A stretch of 64,000 nucleotides of DNA from Aquamicrobium aerolatum DSM 21857 (GCF_900113935.1 NZ_FORF01000012.1:62001-126000); one strand, 5' to 3'. Positions 46,219-59,611 are shown, numbered from the stretch's first letter. Program-made: numbers and translations. Notes: generated by a model not told the origin, from the letters alone.

Positions 46219-46246
46219 ATTGTACGGAGATGAACCTGTGATGAAC
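46219..46246. promoter_or_regulatory. LexA-like box and predicted coaD -10 element
   Basis: GAAC-CTGTGAT-GAAC (46232-46246) is an exact GAAC-N7-GAAC direct repeat, the reverse complement of the alphaproteobacterial SOS box GTTC-N7-GTTC. Reading left, TACAAT (plus 46219-46224) would be the -10 of coaD, with the box in the spacer/-35 region. Reading right, the 44-residue ORF starts 100 bp away. Which gene responds, if either, is open. Confidence 0.6.
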
Positions 46247-46298
46247 GCCACCCTCAGCGCAGGTTCAACCGTTGCGACTAAAATCACAACGAATATGA

Positions 46299-46317
46299 AA
46301 CGAAAGTCTGTTTCGTT
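46299..46317. promoter_or_regulatory. Inverted repeat before the small ORF
   Basis: AACGAAA (46299-46305) and TTTCGTT (46311-46317) are inverted copies around a 5-nt loop, ending 29 bp before the ATG. A possible promoter (TTGCGA at 46272-46277 and TATGAA at 46294-46299, 16-nt spacer) lies just upstream, so the hairpin would sit in the 5' leader. Confidence 0.4.
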
Positions 46318-46346
46318 CGTTGATAGAGGACGAAGGAGTGACGGGA

Positions 46347-46481
46347 ATGATGATCTACCTGCTTGCTGCTACCATGACACTGGCGATGCTGATCGCCACT
46401 GCTTTCGGCCTTCACAACGAAGCGCAGAACGCCCGCCTGGAACGGCAGCGCCGGGATACCCAGCGCTACCGTATGGGCTGA
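46347..46481 (+). CDS. Putative small membrane protein, 44 residues
   Basis: The ORF has a strong ribosome site, AAGGAG (46333-46338), 8 nt before the ATG. Residues 1-22 (MMIYLLAATMTLAMLIATA plus FGL) form one hydrophobic helix; residues 23-44 are polar and basic (RLERQRRDTQRYRMG). It fills an otherwise empty 311-bp gap and stops 1 bp before the convergent gyrA stop. A LexA-like box lies 100 bp upstream. I do not recognise a named family. Small single-helix proteins under LexA control include Caulobacter SidA, a division inhibitor; this is an architectural analogy only, with no sequence similarity claimed. Confidence 0.6.
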   Translation: MMIYLLAATMTLAMLIATAFGLHNEAQNARLERQRRDTQRYRMG

Positions 46482-46482
46482 C

Positions 46483-49263
<2,781 letters not shown>

Positions 49264-49561
49264 TTGAGATCACGATCATACTTTAGAATCACTGTTCCCT
49301 TATATAGGAACAGAGCCCGCATTTCCAAATTTGGCGGGACGATTTCCAAAGCCAATTTTCTTTGATAGTTCAAATGTTTAAATCACGCGATGCTTGGCGA
49401 GGCGTCGTGACGCAACCGCTTGATCAGTGCAATCGCCATTTCAGTCGACAATTCGCCGAATCGCCGACCTTGCGCGTATCTATGAGTTGCTTGAGAACGC
49501 GATCTGGAAAACAATCGCCGGCGCCTGCTACGCGGGAGCAGAGCTGCCAGGGAGGGGTGCA
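49264..49561. other. 298-bp divergent gap between gyrA and marC
   Basis: Next to gyrA lie its predicted promoter and a palindrome (49292-49313). Bases 49322-49350 contain CCAAATTTGG, a 10-bp palindrome, and two direct copies of TTTCCAAA 21 bp apart. The rest leads to marC; an open frame runs through it from 49427 but has no support as coding before the GTG at 49562. Confidence 0.45.
49292..49313 (-). promoter_or_regulatory. Palindrome over the predicted gyrA promoter
   Basis: CTGTTCC (49292-49298) and GGAACAG (49307-49313) are perfect inverted copies around CTTATATA. Read on the minus strand the spacer gives TATATAAG, a good -10 box, with TTGGAA about 18 nt before it. The start codon is about 30 bp downstream, so a protein bound here would block gyrA transcription. 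Confidence 0.55.
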
Positions 49562-50191
49562 GTGCCTAGCTTCGATCTTATCTTCAACGCATTCGTGACG
49601 ATTTTGGTCACCATCGACCCACCCGGTCTTGCGCCGCTGTTTCTGGCGCTGACTGGCGGCATGAACCGCTCCGAACGCATGCAGGTGGCGATACGCGCAT
49701 CGGTCATCGCGTTGATCGTTCTAGCGGTATTTGCAGTTGCAGGTAATGCGATTCTTCAGATGTTTGGGATCACGCTGCCCGCATTTCGCGTCGCGGGCGG
49801 TCTGCTGCTGTTCTACATCGCCTTCGAGATGATTTTCGAGCGCCGCCAGGAGCGCAAGGAAAAGAGCGCAGACAAGGCAATCACCCGTGACCATATCCGC
49901 AACATTGCAGCCTTCCCCCTCGCAATCCCGTTGATGGCCGGCCCAGGCGCGATCTCTGCCACAGTCCTGCTTTCCGGCTCATTCCAGACAGCAGTGGGCC
50001 ATCTCCTGCTGGTGGGAATCATTGCCGCCTGTATTGCAATCAACTGGATCATGTTTGCTGCGGCGGAGCGTGTTGATCACTTCCTCGGCGAAACCGGTCG
50101 GTCGATCCTGACACGCCTTCTCGGCGTGATCCTGGCAGCGCTGGCAGTCCAGTTTGTAGCTGACGGCATCAGGGCCTTGATACTGGCGTAA
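49562..50191 (+). CDS. MarC family integral membrane protein
   Basis: MarC/YhgN proteins are six-helix membrane proteins without an agreed function; the old link to multidrug resistance was not confirmed. The 209-residue product has the typical N-terminal block FNAFVTILVTIDPPGLAPLFL, about six hydrophobic segments and the second-half motif FPLAIPLMAGPGAISATVLL (split as FPLAIPLMAGPG and AISATVLL). The GTG at 49562 follows GGGAGGGG and gives the usual family length, so the open frame upstream is not used. Confidence 0.9.
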   Translation: MPSFDLIFNAFVTILVTIDPPGLAPLFLALTGGMNRSERMQVAIRASVIALIVLAVFAVAGNAILQMFGITLPAFRVAGGLLLFYIAFEMIFERRQERKEKSADKAITRDHIRNIAAFPLAIPLMAGPGAISATVLLSGSFQTAVGHLLLVGIIAACIAINWIMFAAAERVDHFLGETGRSILTRLLGVILAALAVQFVADGIRALILA

Positions 50192-50246
50192 AACTCGCTC
50201 GGCGCCGTCATCAGCGCCGAGCCTTCCCACCACCGGCTGCGTGAGC

Positions 50247-50672
50247 TTATTCCTGTGCGGGGGCAGGCTGCTGCCCTGCCGCCTCTGTAATATGCGTATT
50301 GATCTTCTGCGCCAGATCTGGGTCAGTCTGGGCCGCTTCGATGATCTGGTTGTATTCTTCGATGTTGATGCCGCCGGCTCCATTGACGGCTTCCACCATC
50401 TCCTGCCCTGCCTCTTTTTGCAGCGTCTGGCGATCCGAATCCGACTTGGCCGCTTCGATTTTTGGCTTGTAGGTCTGCGAAACCTTTGTGACGCCTAGAA
50501 ACGCGACTGCGAAGGACTTCAGCTTTCCATCATCGACGGCAGCCGCCGGCGCGGCGCTCTCTGCCTGAGGCACCGGGGACGCGGCTTCCTGAGCGGCGGA
50601 GATGCTCGCCATTGTACCAAGACCGAGCGTTGCGGTAGCCAGGCCGGCGATGAGTTTGTTTCTGAATTTCAT
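50247..50672 (-). CDS. DUF4168 domain exported protein
   Basis: A 141-residue protein of unknown function. It has a signal peptide (about residues 1-27, ending ISAAQ), an Ala/Pro-rich spacer, then the DUF4168 region (KLKSFAVAFLGVTKVSQTYK to YNQIIEAAQTDPDLAQKIN, each shown in part), which is predicted helical with the pattern of a periplasmic small helical domain. GAGGAAAG precedes the ATG at 50672. It converges with marC. The 246 bp upstream, before the GyrI-like gene's stop, holds no clear gene. Confidence 0.83.
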   Translation of the reverse strand: MKFRNKLIAGLATATLGLGTMASISAAQEAASPVPQAESAAPAAAVDDGKLKSFAVAFLGVTKVSQTYKPKIEAAKSDSDRQTLQKEAGQEMVEAVNGAGGINIEEYNQIIEAAQTDPDLAQKINTHITEAAGQQPAPAQE

Positions 50673-50918
50673 GGTCTTTCCTCTTTTTGTCCTTGGATGG
50701 ACGGAAAGACTGTCGTCAGCCACGCCGCGTCAGACATAGTTCCCTGCGGGGTCGAGTTGTCCATCGCCGGCGTCGCCAGACAGCCAGGCACCAGACAAAC
50801 GGCGCAACCGGCCCTGAGTGTGTCCCGATCAAGGGGAAAACGTGGCGCATTCTCACTTTGGCGCTGCGGACGAGACAAAACTTGAAGAGAGGCTGGCGAT
50901 CCTCGACGCAGCTCGCGC

Positions 50919-51419
50919 TCAGTCGAACTGGCGATAAACCGGGATCATCAAGCGAAAGCTGCTCTGGCTGCTGCCATCTGTGTCATGGGGATATTCTTCG
51001 CGGCGCTCACAGATCGCGGAACTTGCGGTGTAGCCATGCGCGCGCAGCCAATCGGCCATTGCCAAATAGCGGTCTTCGACCAAGCCATCCGTCGGCCCAT
51101 GCCACACCGAAACCAGATCCATCTCAGGAGCGTCGAAAAAGACGAAATCCGAAGGGATCTCTGGAGCCTCTCCGAGGTCGACGCCAATGAAATAAGAACA
51201 GCTGCCTGGCGCTTGACGCAAAATACCAACAAGTGGACTTTTCCAGATGCTGGTGCGCGTCGCCGAGAAGGCGGCGACACGCGCGATTGTTGGCTCAAGA
51301 TCAAGCCTGTCGGGCAGATGACCCACGCCGCGCCACCACAAGCCGGCAAGCCTGTGCGCGGGGCGACTGGTGACCGAAAATTCAGCCGCCTGGCCAGCCG
51401 CCTCGCACAGAACACACAT
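50919..51419 (-). CDS. GyrI-like (effector-binding domain) protein coupled to ssb
   Basis: GyrI-like/SHS2 domains bind small molecules or act alone; E. coli GyrI (SbmC) is an SOS protein that modulates DNA gyrase. The 166-residue product is a single domain of two halves, marked by RPAHRLAGLWWRGV in the first and LVSVWHGPTDGLVEDRYLAM with WLRAHGYTASSA and FRLMIPVY in the second. The ATG overlaps the ssb stop by one base (TGATG), so it is translated from the ssb mRNA, whose promoter carries a LexA box. Gyrase binding is not shown by sequence; it could equally be a free ligand-binding domain. Confidence 0.75.
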   Translation of the reverse strand: MCVLCEAAGQAAEFSVTSRPAHRLAGLWWRGVGHLPDRLDLEPTIARVAAFSATRTSIWKSPLVGILRQAPGSCSYFIGVDLGEAPEIPSDFVFFDAPEMDLVSVWHGPTDGLVEDRYLAMADWLRAHGYTASSAICERREEYPHDTDGSSQSSFRLMIPVYRQFD

Positions 51420-51940
51420 CAGAACGGGATTTCGTCGTCCAGATCGCGACCGTAGCCGCCACCACCGCCACCGCCACCGCGTCCGCCACGGTCATCGGAC
51501 GGAGAGGACTGGCCGAAGTCCGAACCACCGCGTCCGCCACCATAGGAACTGCCGCCGCGATCCGAAATCTGACCGCCACCGCCCTCGCCCCGCGAGTCCA
51601 GCATCTGCAGTTCGCCACGGAACTTCTGCAGCACGATCTCAGTCGTGTAACGATCCTGACCGTTCTGATCCTGCCATTTGCGGGTCTGAAGCGCGCCTTC
51701 AAGGTACACCTTCATACCCTTCTTCAGGTACTGCTCGGCAACCTTGGCCAGATTGTCGTTAAAGATGACGACGCTGTGCCATTCTGTCTTCTCGCGACGC
51801 TCGCCACTTCCCTTGTCGCGCCAGGACTCGGACGTCGCAATCCGCAGATTGACGACCGGATCTCCTGAATTCAGGCGCCTGATTTCCGGATCGGCACCAA
51901 GATTGCCGACCAGAATGACCTTGTTGACGCTACCAGCCAT
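51419..51940 (-). CDS. ssb: Single-stranded DNA-binding protein
   Basis: SSB coats single-stranded DNA and recruits repair and replication partners. The 173-residue protein has the OB-fold (about 1-112): [20 protein letters not shown], the [19 protein letters not shown] block and [20 protein letters not shown] Gly/Ser/Asp-rich linker with GGG tracts follows, and the acidic tip DDEIPF binds partner proteins. It heads a two-gene unit with the GyrI-like gene under a strong promoter with a LexA box. Confidence 0.96.
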   Translation of the reverse strand: MAGSVNKVILVGNLGADPEIRRLNSGDPVVNLRIATSESWRDKGSGERREKTEWHSVVIFNDNLAKVAEQYLKKGMKVYLEGALQTRKWQDQNGQDRYTTEIVLQKFRGELQMLDSRGEGGGGQISDRGGSSYGGGRGGSDFGQSSPSDDRGGRGGGGGGGGYGRDLDDEIPF

Positions 51941-52049
51941 TACACACTCCTGCGCTTGTCCGAAATTCTATCCGGCGACTACACGACTGAATGGCCGCCA
52001 GCCAGCTTTTGAATCGTCTTTATGAGCGCGCCCACAAGCTATTCAGTTC

Positions 52050-52083
52050 GTTCTTATTATGTTCTCGCCGAACGCACTGTCAA
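52050..52083 (-). promoter_or_regulatory. ssb promoter with LexA box over the -10
   Basis: On the minus strand TTGACA (plus 52078-52083), a 16-nt spacer and CATAAT (52056-52061) form a near-consensus promoter 110 bp before ssb. GTTC-TTATTAT-GTTC (52050-52064) matches the alphaproteobacterial LexA site exactly and covers the -10 box, so repressor binding would block transcription. Confidence 0.82.
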
Positions 52084-52146
52084 GAATGGTAATTTGGCGC
52101 GTTATTTCGTCAGAATATCTTCCTCGACACCCTTCAGCATTCGCAT

Positions 52147-52575
52147 TCAGATATCCGCACTATCTTCCAGCGTTCGCTCAGCAATACCGTGCGACATGTT
52201 CACGGCATATTCCAGCACAAGATCATCTTCGTCATCAAGATATGTGCGACCGAAACGGGTCTGCCGGTTCCATGCATTGATAGCGTCGAGCTGAGCAGGC
52301 TCGTCCCAATAGGCCCAGAACTGGATATTGCGGCACTTTTTACCGTTGTTGCAGTCGAAGAAGAACACTTCGTACGTCTTGCCGTTCATGCGGCCACTGA
52401 TCGCGGGATCGCCGTCGGAATGAGTGCCCAGCCGCGCAATCCCGAAGCCTTTGAGGAGTTCCGCGATGCGCTCCGGCTCAGTGGCGTAGATCATCTCCTG
52501 AGCTTGCACCGCCGACGAAGCAAGCACAGAAGCTGCTAGAAAGCCGCCGACAAACGTCCCGATCGCTGCGCGCAT
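52147..52575 (-). CDS. YbjN domain exported protein
   Basis: YbjN-domain proteins (type III chaperone-like fold) are linked to stress and motility regulation in enterobacteria; this one appears to be exported. The 142-residue product has a signal peptide (about residues 1-26, ending AVQAQ). The core reads AELLKGFGIARLGTHSDGDP, VFFFDCNNGKKCRNIQFWAY (from FFDCNNGKKC) and INAWNRQTRFGRTYLDDEDD, with two cysteines. AAGGGGA precedes the ATG. It is upstream of ssb on the same strand but 206 bp away and probably a separate unit. Confidence 0.83.
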   Translation of the reverse strand: MRAAIGTFVGGFLAASVLASSAVQAQEMIYATEPERIAELLKGFGIARLGTHSDGDPAISGRMNGKTYEVFFFDCNNGKKCRNIQFWAYWDEPAQLDAINAWNRQTRFGRTYLDDEDDLVLEYAVNMSHGIAERTLEDSADI

Positions 52576-52722
52576 GTGCGATCCCCTTCACCAAAACTAT
52601 TCCGGAAACGCCTTATTAGGCCTTCCCGGCTGATGCCTCAATGCGCATCACTGCGGATCCGACGTTATCCCCTTCGGCCCTTTGCAAGCGTGGCATTCTT
52701 GCCATAACGGTGTCAGGATCGC

Positions 52723-52737
52723 GTTCGCTCTCTGTTC
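52723..52737 (+). promoter_or_regulatory. LexA box upstream of uvrA
   Basis: GTTC-GCTCTCT-GTTC (52723-52737) is an exact match to the alphaproteobacterial SOS box, 141 bp before the uvrA start. A clear -35/-10 pair could not be placed with confidence beside it. Confidence 0.75.
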
Positions 52738-52877
52738 TTTTCAGTTGCCCTTGGCGTGAGAATGCGTGAAAAGCCAAGAGTTTGCCACCGGTGTCTCGAC
52801 GGGCACCTTTTCAAGCACCATATGGGCGAATGCTGGTAACAGCTTTCCACGAATTGCAAGCAGGGCAGCGGCGAGCC

Positions 52878-55799
52878 ATGGCGGATCACAAATACATTTC
52901 CATTCGCGGTGCACGCGAGCACAACCTGAAGAACATCGACATCGACCTGCCTCGCGACAAGCTGATTGTCATGACGGGCGTTTCCGGGTCGGGAAAGTCG
53001 TCGCTCGCGTTCGACACGATCTATGCGGAAGGCCAGCGCCGCTATGTCGAAAGCCTGTCGGCCTACGCCCGCCAGTTCCTCGAGATGATGCAGAAACCGG
53101 ACGTCGACCAGATCGACGGCCTTTCGCCCGCTATCGCCATTGAACAGAAAACCACCTCGAAGAACCCGCGCTCCACTGTCGGCACGGTCACCGAGATTTA
53201 TGACTATATGCGCCTGCTGTTTGCGCGGGCCGGTATCCCCTACTCACCGGCGACCGGGTTGCCGATCGAGAGCCAGACGGTCAGCCAGATGGTGGATCGT
53301 GTACTCGAGCTTGAGGAGGGCACACGGCTTTACATCACCGCGCCGATCGTGCGTGGGCGCAAGGGTGAGTACAAGAAGGAACTGGCCGAACTTCAGAAAA
53401 AGGGGTTCCAGCGCGTCAAGGTAGACGGCGTCTTCTACGAAATCGCCGATGTCCCTGCGCTCGACAAGAAGTACAAGCACGACATCGATGTCGTGGTGGA
53501 CCGTGTCGTGGTTCGGCCTGATCTGGCGTCGCGGCTTTCGGATTCGATTGAGACGGCCCTGAAACTTGCTGAAGGACTGGCAATCGCGGAATTTGCCGAA
53601 AAGCCCCTGCCCGCGGATCAGACTGGCGCCAGCGCGATCAACAAGTCGAAGAACGACACCCATGAGCGGATCCTGTTCTCCGAAAAATTTGCCTGTCCGG
53701 TCTCCGGCTTCACCATTCCTGAGATCGAGCCGCGCCTTTTCTCGTTCAACAATCCGTTCGGCGCCTGCCCGACCTGCGACGGGCTTGGCACGCAGCGCGC
53801 GATCGATCCGACGCTCGTGGTGCCTGAAGCCCATGTATCTCTGCGTGAAGGCGCGGTTGCACCATGGGCAAAATCAACGTCGCCCTATTACCGCCAGACC
53901 CTCGAAGGTCTCGGTGCGGTCTACGGATTCAGCATCGGCGATCGGTGGCGCGACCTTTCGGACGAAGCCCAGAATGCGATCCTGCATGGCACAGGCGATC
54001 GCAAGATCGAGTTCAACTATGACGACGGCTTGCGCTCCTACAAGACCACCAAGACGTTCGAAGGCGTAGTGACCAATCTGGCGCGGCGCTGGAAGGAGAC
54101 CGAATCTGCATGGATGCGCGAGGAGATCGAGCGGTTCATGTCGTCGACTCCCTGCCCGGCCTGCGCCGGCTACCGCCTGAAGCCGGAAGCGCTCGCCGTG
54201 AAGGTGGGCGGTCTGCATATCGGTGAAGTAACGGATATGTCGATCCGCAAGGCCTCGGCCTGGTTCTCAACCATTCAAGATATGCTGAGTGAAAAGCAGA
54301 ACGAAATCGCCGCGCGAATCCTCAAGGAAATCCGCGAGCGGCTGCGTTTTCTCAACGATGTCGGGCTGGATTATCTGACGCTTGCGCGCAATTCCGGCAC
54401 CCTTTCGGGTGGTGAGAGCCAGCGTATCCGGCTTGCTTCGCAAATCGGCTCCGGCCTCACGGGCGTGCTTTATGTGCTTGATGAGCCCTCCATCGGCTTG
54501 CATCAGCGCGACAACGAGCGCTTGCTGGAGACGCTGAAGCATCTGCGTGATCTCGGCAACACGGTGGTCGTGGTCGAACACGATGAAGAAGCGGTGCTCA
54601 CCGCCGATTATGTTGTCGATATCGGTCCCGCTGCCGGCGTCCATGGCGGCGAAGTGATCGCACAGGGCACCCCGGCCGAAGTGATGGCCAACCCAAAATC
54701 CCTGACGGGCCAATATCTTTCCGGCGAGATGGGCATTGCGGTGCCTGCGGAGCGCCGTCCAGGTACCAAGGGCAAGAAAATCAAGGTTGTCGGCGCACGC
54801 GGCAACAATCTGAAAAATGTGACGGCTGGCTTTCCGCTGGGCACTTTCACGTGCGTCACCGGCGTATCCGGCGGCGGCAAGTCCACGTTCCTGATTGAAA
54901 CGCTGTTCAAGGCCGCATCGCGCCGGATCATGGGGTCACGCGAGCACCCTGCCGATCATGACCGGATTGAAGGGCTCGAATTCCTCGACAAGGTCATCGA
55001 CATCGACCAGAGCCCCATCGGGCGCACGCCGCGCTCCAATCCTGCCACCTATACCGGCGCTTTCACGCCGATCCGCGACTGGTTCGCGGGGCTGCCCGAG
55101 GCGAAGGCACGCGGCTACCAGCCGGGCCGTTTCTCGTTTAACATCAAGGGTGGGCGCTGCGAGGCATGTCAGGGCGACGGCGTCATCAAGATCGAGATGC
55201 ACTTCCTGCCCGACGTCTACGTCACTTGCGATGTCTGTCACGGCAAGCGCTACAACCGCGAAACGCTCGAGGTTTTGTTCAAGGGACGCTCCATCGCCGA
55301 TGTTCTCGACATGACCGTGGAAGAGGGCGTCGAGTTCTTTGCCGCTGTTCCGGTCGTCCGGGACAAGCTTGAGACACTGAAAAAGGTGGGGCTTGGCTAC
55401 ATCAAACTCGGCCAGCAGGCCACGACCCTCTCTGGCGGTGAGGCGCAGCGCGTCAAGCTGGCCAAGGAACTGTCGCGCAAGGCGACGGGTAAGACACTTT
55501 ACATCCTTGATGAGCCGACCACCGGCCTGCATTTCCACGACGTCGCCAAGCTACTCGAACTGCTTCAGGAACTGGTCGACCAAGGCAACACAGTTGTCGT
55601 GATCGAGCACAACCTTGAGGTCATCAAGACCGCCGACTGGCTGATCGACATCGGTCCCAATGGCGGTGACGGCGGTGGCGAACTGGTCGCTGCGGGAACG
55701 CCGGAAGCGATTGCGGCCGAGCCGCGCAGTCACACCGGCAAGTTCCTGAAGGATTTGCTGGAGAAAAGACCCGGCCAGCGCCGCGTCGCAGCTGAATAG
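52878..55799 (+). CDS. uvrA: Excinuclease ABC subunit UvrA
   Basis: UvrA is the damage-recognition ATPase of nucleotide excision repair. The 973-residue protein has two ABC modules: Walker [21 protein letters not shown] and signature [14 protein letters not shown] in the first half, [17 protein letters not shown] and [16 protein letters not shown] in the second. Zinc-binding cysteines occur in the [18 protein letters not shown] and [18 protein letters not shown] segments. The ATG at 52878 ([19 protein letters not shown]) gives the canonical start. Mfd, which recruits UvrA, is also in the window. A LexA box lies upstream. Confidence 0.97.
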   Translation: MADHKYISIRGAREHNLKNIDIDLPRDKLIVMTGVSGSGKSSLAFDTIYAEGQRRYVESLSAYARQFLEMMQKPDVDQIDGLSPAIAIEQKTTSKNPRSTVGTVTEIYDYMRLLFARAGIPYSPATGLPIESQTVSQMVDRVLELEEGTRLYITAPIVRGRKGEYKKELAELQKKGFQRVKVDGVFYEIADVPALDKKYKHDIDVVVDRVVVRPDLASRLSDSIETALKLAEGLAIAEFAEKPLPADQTGASAINKSKNDTHERILFSEKFACPVSGFTIPEIEPRLFSFNNPFGACPTCDGLGTQRAIDPTLVVPEAHVSLREGAVAPWAKSTSPYYRQTLEGLGAVYGFSIGDRWRDLSDEAQNAILHGTGDRKIEFNYDDGLRSYKTTKTFEGVVTNLARRWKETESAWMREEIERFMSSTPCPACAGYRLKPEALAVKVGGLHIGEVTDMSIRKASAWFSTIQDMLSEKQNEIAARILKEIRERLRFLNDVGLDYLTLARNSGTLSGGESQRIRLASQIGSGLTGVLYVLDEPSIGLHQRDNERLLETLKHLRDLGNTVVVVEHDEEAVLTADYVVDIGPAAGVHGGEVIAQGTPAEVMANPKSLTGQYLSGEMGIAVPAERRPGTKGKKIKVVGARGNNLKNVTAGFPLGTFTCVTGVSGGGKSTFLIETLFKAASRRIMGSREHPADHDRIEGLEFLDKVIDIDQSPIGRTPRSNPATYTGAFTPIRDWFAGLPEAKARGYQPGRFSFNIKGGRCEACQGDGVIKIEMHFLPDVYVTCDVCHGKRYNRETLEVLFKGRSIADVLDMTVEEGVEFFAAVPVVRDKLETLKKVGLGYIKLGQQATTLSGGEAQRVKLAKELSRKATGKTLYILDEPTTGLHFHDVAKLLELLQELVDQGNTVVVIEHNLEVIKTADWLIDIGPNGGDGGGELVAAGTPEAIAAEPRSHTGKFLKDLLEKRPGQRRVAAE

Positions 55800-55808
55800 A
55801 GGTTAGCC

Positions 55809-56618
55809 ATGAGCAAGTCGGGGACCATCAGGGCGGGAATGGGCGGCTGGACCTTCGAACCGTGGGAGGGAACCTTCTACCCCGACAAGCTGGCCAAGAC
55901 GAAACAGCTTCGACACGCCGCAAGTCAGGTCAAAACGATCGAGGTCAACGGCACCTATTATTCGACATTCAAGCCTGAAACCTTCGCCAAATGGGCGGCG
56001 GATGCTCCAGAAGATTTCGTTTTTTCACTGAAGGCAACGCGATATTCGACCAACCGCAAGGTGCTCGCCGAAGCCGGGGAGTCGGTCCAGCGTTTCCTCG
56101 GATCGGGAATTTCAGAGTTGGGCGACAAGCTCGGTCCCATCGTCTGGCAATTCGCGCACACCAAGAAGTTCGAGCCGGACGATTTTGAAGGGTTCGTCCA
56201 ACTGCTCCCCTCGCATCAGGACGGCGTAGAGCTTCGTCATGCGCTTGAGGTGAGACATGGCAGTTTCGCCTGTCCCGAATTCGTCGCCATGGCCAAGAAA
56301 TATGGCGCTGCCATCGTCTATGCGCATCACGAAAAGTATCCGGAAATTGCCGATCTGACAGGTGATTTCGTATACGCACGCCTCCAGCGCGGCAGCGATG
56401 ACAACCCGGACTGCTACACTGATACAGAACTGGACGGCTGGGCGAAACGGGCGGACATCTGGGCTAAGGGAGGTCAACCTGATGATCTGCCTTATGCAAA
56501 TCCTGCATCCAAGGCAGCCTTGAATCCGCGGGATGTGTTTGTCTATTTCATCTCCGAAGGAAAGAGCCGCGCCCCATTCGGCGCTATGGCTCTGCAACAG
56601 CGCGTGGACGCGACCTAA
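55809..56618 (+). CDS. DUF72 family protein (YecE-like)
   Basis: DUF72 proteins have a TIM-barrel fold with conserved pocket residues; the activity is not established. The 269-residue protein shows the N-terminal GGWTFEPWEGTFYPDKLA, VEVNGTYYS-type strand (KTIEVNGTYYSTFKPETF), FVFSLKATRYSTNRKVL and the later FVYARLQRG. It starts 9 bp after the uvrA stop with AGGTTAG upstream and is probably co-transcribed with uvrA, so it may be expressed during SOS. Confidence 0.88.
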   Translation: MSKSGTIRAGMGGWTFEPWEGTFYPDKLAKTKQLRHAASQVKTIEVNGTYYSTFKPETFAKWAADAPEDFVFSLKATRYSTNRKVLAEAGESVQRFLGSGISELGDKLGPIVWQFAHTKKFEPDDFEGFVQLLPSHQDGVELRHALEVRHGSFACPEFVAMAKKYGAAIVYAHHEKYPEIADLTGDFVYARLQRGSDDNPDCYTDTELDGWAKRADIWAKGGQPDDLPYANPASKAALNPRDVFVYFISEGKSRAPFGAMALQQRVDAT

Positions 56619-56620
56619 AC

Positions 56621-56678
56621 CCATTGTTTTCAAGCAATTCCGAACGCAAAACCGCTTCGCACTTTTCCTGAAATTGCT

Positions 56679-56682
<4 letters not shown>
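56621..56682. repeat. Rhizobiales-type intergenic palindromic repeat
   Basis: On the minus strand the element reads TAGAGCAATTTC, AGGAAAAGTGCGAAGC, GGTTTTGCGTTCGG, AATTGCTTG, with AGCAATT pairing to AATTGCT (56633-56639 and 56672-56678). This matches a dispersed element I know from many Rhizobiales genomes. It fills the gap between the convergent DUF72 and nnrD genes, and its leading TAG serves as the nnrD stop codon. Confidence 0.75.
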
Positions 56683-58125
<1,443 letters not shown>

Positions 58126-58181
58126 CCGGGAACGACAGTTCCCTCCCCAAATTTTGCAATGTCATCACAGGAAAACAATCA

Positions 58182-59591
58182 ATGACGACCGCAAGCGATA
58201 TCATGAAGCAGATTTCGGATAACGACGTTAAGTTCGTCGACCTGCGCTTCACTGATCCCAAGGGCAAGTGGCAGCATGTGACGATGGATGTCGTTGCGGT
58301 TGACGAAGACATGTTTGCAGACGGCGTGATGTTCGATGGTTCGTCGATTGGCGGCTGGAAGGCCATCAATGAGTCCGACATGGTTCTGATGCCAGACCCA
58401 GAGACCGCGCATATGGACCCGTTCTTCGCGCAGTCGACCATGGTCATTGTCTGCGACATCCTCGACCCGGTGTCGGGCGAAGCCTACAACCGCGACCCGC
58501 GTGGCATCGCCAAGAAGGCTGAGGCCTATCTGCGCGCGGAAGGCATCGGCGACACCGTATTCGTCGGCCCGGAAGCCGAGTTCTTCGTGTTCGACGACGT
58601 CAAGTACAAGGCCGACCCCTATAACACTGGCTTCAAGGTCGATTCATCCGAGCTGCCTTCGAACGACGACACCGACTACGAGACCGGTAACCTCGGCCAC
58701 CGTCCACGCGTCAAGGGCGGTTACTTCCCCGTCCCGCCGATCGACAGCCTCCAGGACATGCGCTCCGAGATGCTGACGGTCCTGTCCGAGATGGGCGTCG
58801 TGGTCGAAAAGCACCATCATGAGGTGGCAGCAGCACAGCACGAACTGGGCACCAAGTTCGACACCCTTCTGCGCAACGCCGACAAGATGCAGATCTACAA
58901 GTACGCCGTGCATCAGGTCGCCAATGCCTATGGCAAGACTGCGACCTTCATGCCGAAGCCGATCTTCGGTGACAACGGTTCCGGTATGCACGTCCACCTG
59001 TCGATCTGGAAAGACGGCAAGCCGACATTCGCTGGAAACGAATATGCTGGGCTGTCGGAGTCCTGCCTGTTCTTCATCGGCGGCATCATCAAACACGCCA
59101 AGGCGCTGAACGCCTTCACCAACCCGTCGACCAACTCCTACAAGCGTCTGGTCCCGGGCTATGAGGCTCCGGTGCTGCTAGCCTACTCGGCGCGCAACCG
59201 TTCGGCGTCCTGCCGTATCCCGTTCGGCTCCAACCCGAAGGCAAAGCGCGTTGAAGTGCGCTTCCCCGATCCAACGGCAAACCCGTACTTTGCCTTTGCC
59301 GCGCTGCTGATGGCCGGCCTCGACGGCATCAAGAACAAGATCCATCCCGGCCAGGCGATGGACAAGGATCTTTACGACCTGCCATCGAAGGAGCTGAAGA
59401 AGATCCCGACTGTCTGCGCCTCGCTGCGTGAAGCACTGCAGTCGCTCGACAAGGATCGCGGCTTCCTGAAGGCTGGCGGCGTATTCGATGACGACCAGAT
59501 CGACTCGTATATCGAGCTCAAGATGGCCGAGGTGATGCGCTATGAAATGACGCCTCACCCAGTCGAGTACGACATGTACTATTCGGTCTGA
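58182..59591 (+). CDS. glnA: Glutamine synthetase type I
   Basis: GlnA makes glutamine from glutamate, ammonia and ATP. The 469-residue GSI-beta type subunit has [21 protein letters not shown] (shown to MVL), the catalytic [21 protein letters not shown], and NRSASCRIP with [14 protein letters not shown]. The adenylylation tyrosine is present in [11 protein letters not shown], so activity is probably controlled by GlnE and P-II. It follows glnB by 56 bp and ends in a strong terminator. Confidence 0.97.
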   Translation: MTTASDIMKQISDNDVKFVDLRFTDPKGKWQHVTMDVVAVDEDMFADGVMFDGSSIGGWKAINESDMVLMPDPETAHMDPFFAQSTMVIVCDILDPVSGEAYNRDPRGIAKKAEAYLRAEGIGDTVFVGPEAEFFVFDDVKYKADPYNTGFKVDSSELPSNDDTDYETGNLGHRPRVKGGYFPVPPIDSLQDMRSEMLTVLSEMGVVVEKHHHEVAAAQHELGTKFDTLLRNADKMQIYKYAVHQVANAYGKTATFMPKPIFGDNGSGMHVHLSIWKDGKPTFAGNEYAGLSESCLFFIGGIIKHAKALNAFTNPSTNSYKRLVPGYEAPVLLAYSARNRSASCRIPFGSNPKAKRVEVRFPDPTANPYFAFAALLMAGLDGIKNKIHPGQAMDKDLYDLPSKELKKIPTVCASLREALQSLDKDRGFLKAGGVFDDDQIDSYIELKMAEVMRYEMTPHPVEYDMYYSV

Positions 59592-59611
59592 CCTTAGCGT
59601 CAGACAACAAA

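Noticed and set aside
49427-49561. 45-codon N-terminal extension of MarC
   Set aside because: The GTG at 49562 has GGGAGGGG upstream and gives the standard family length; the extension shows no hydrophobic or family sequence.
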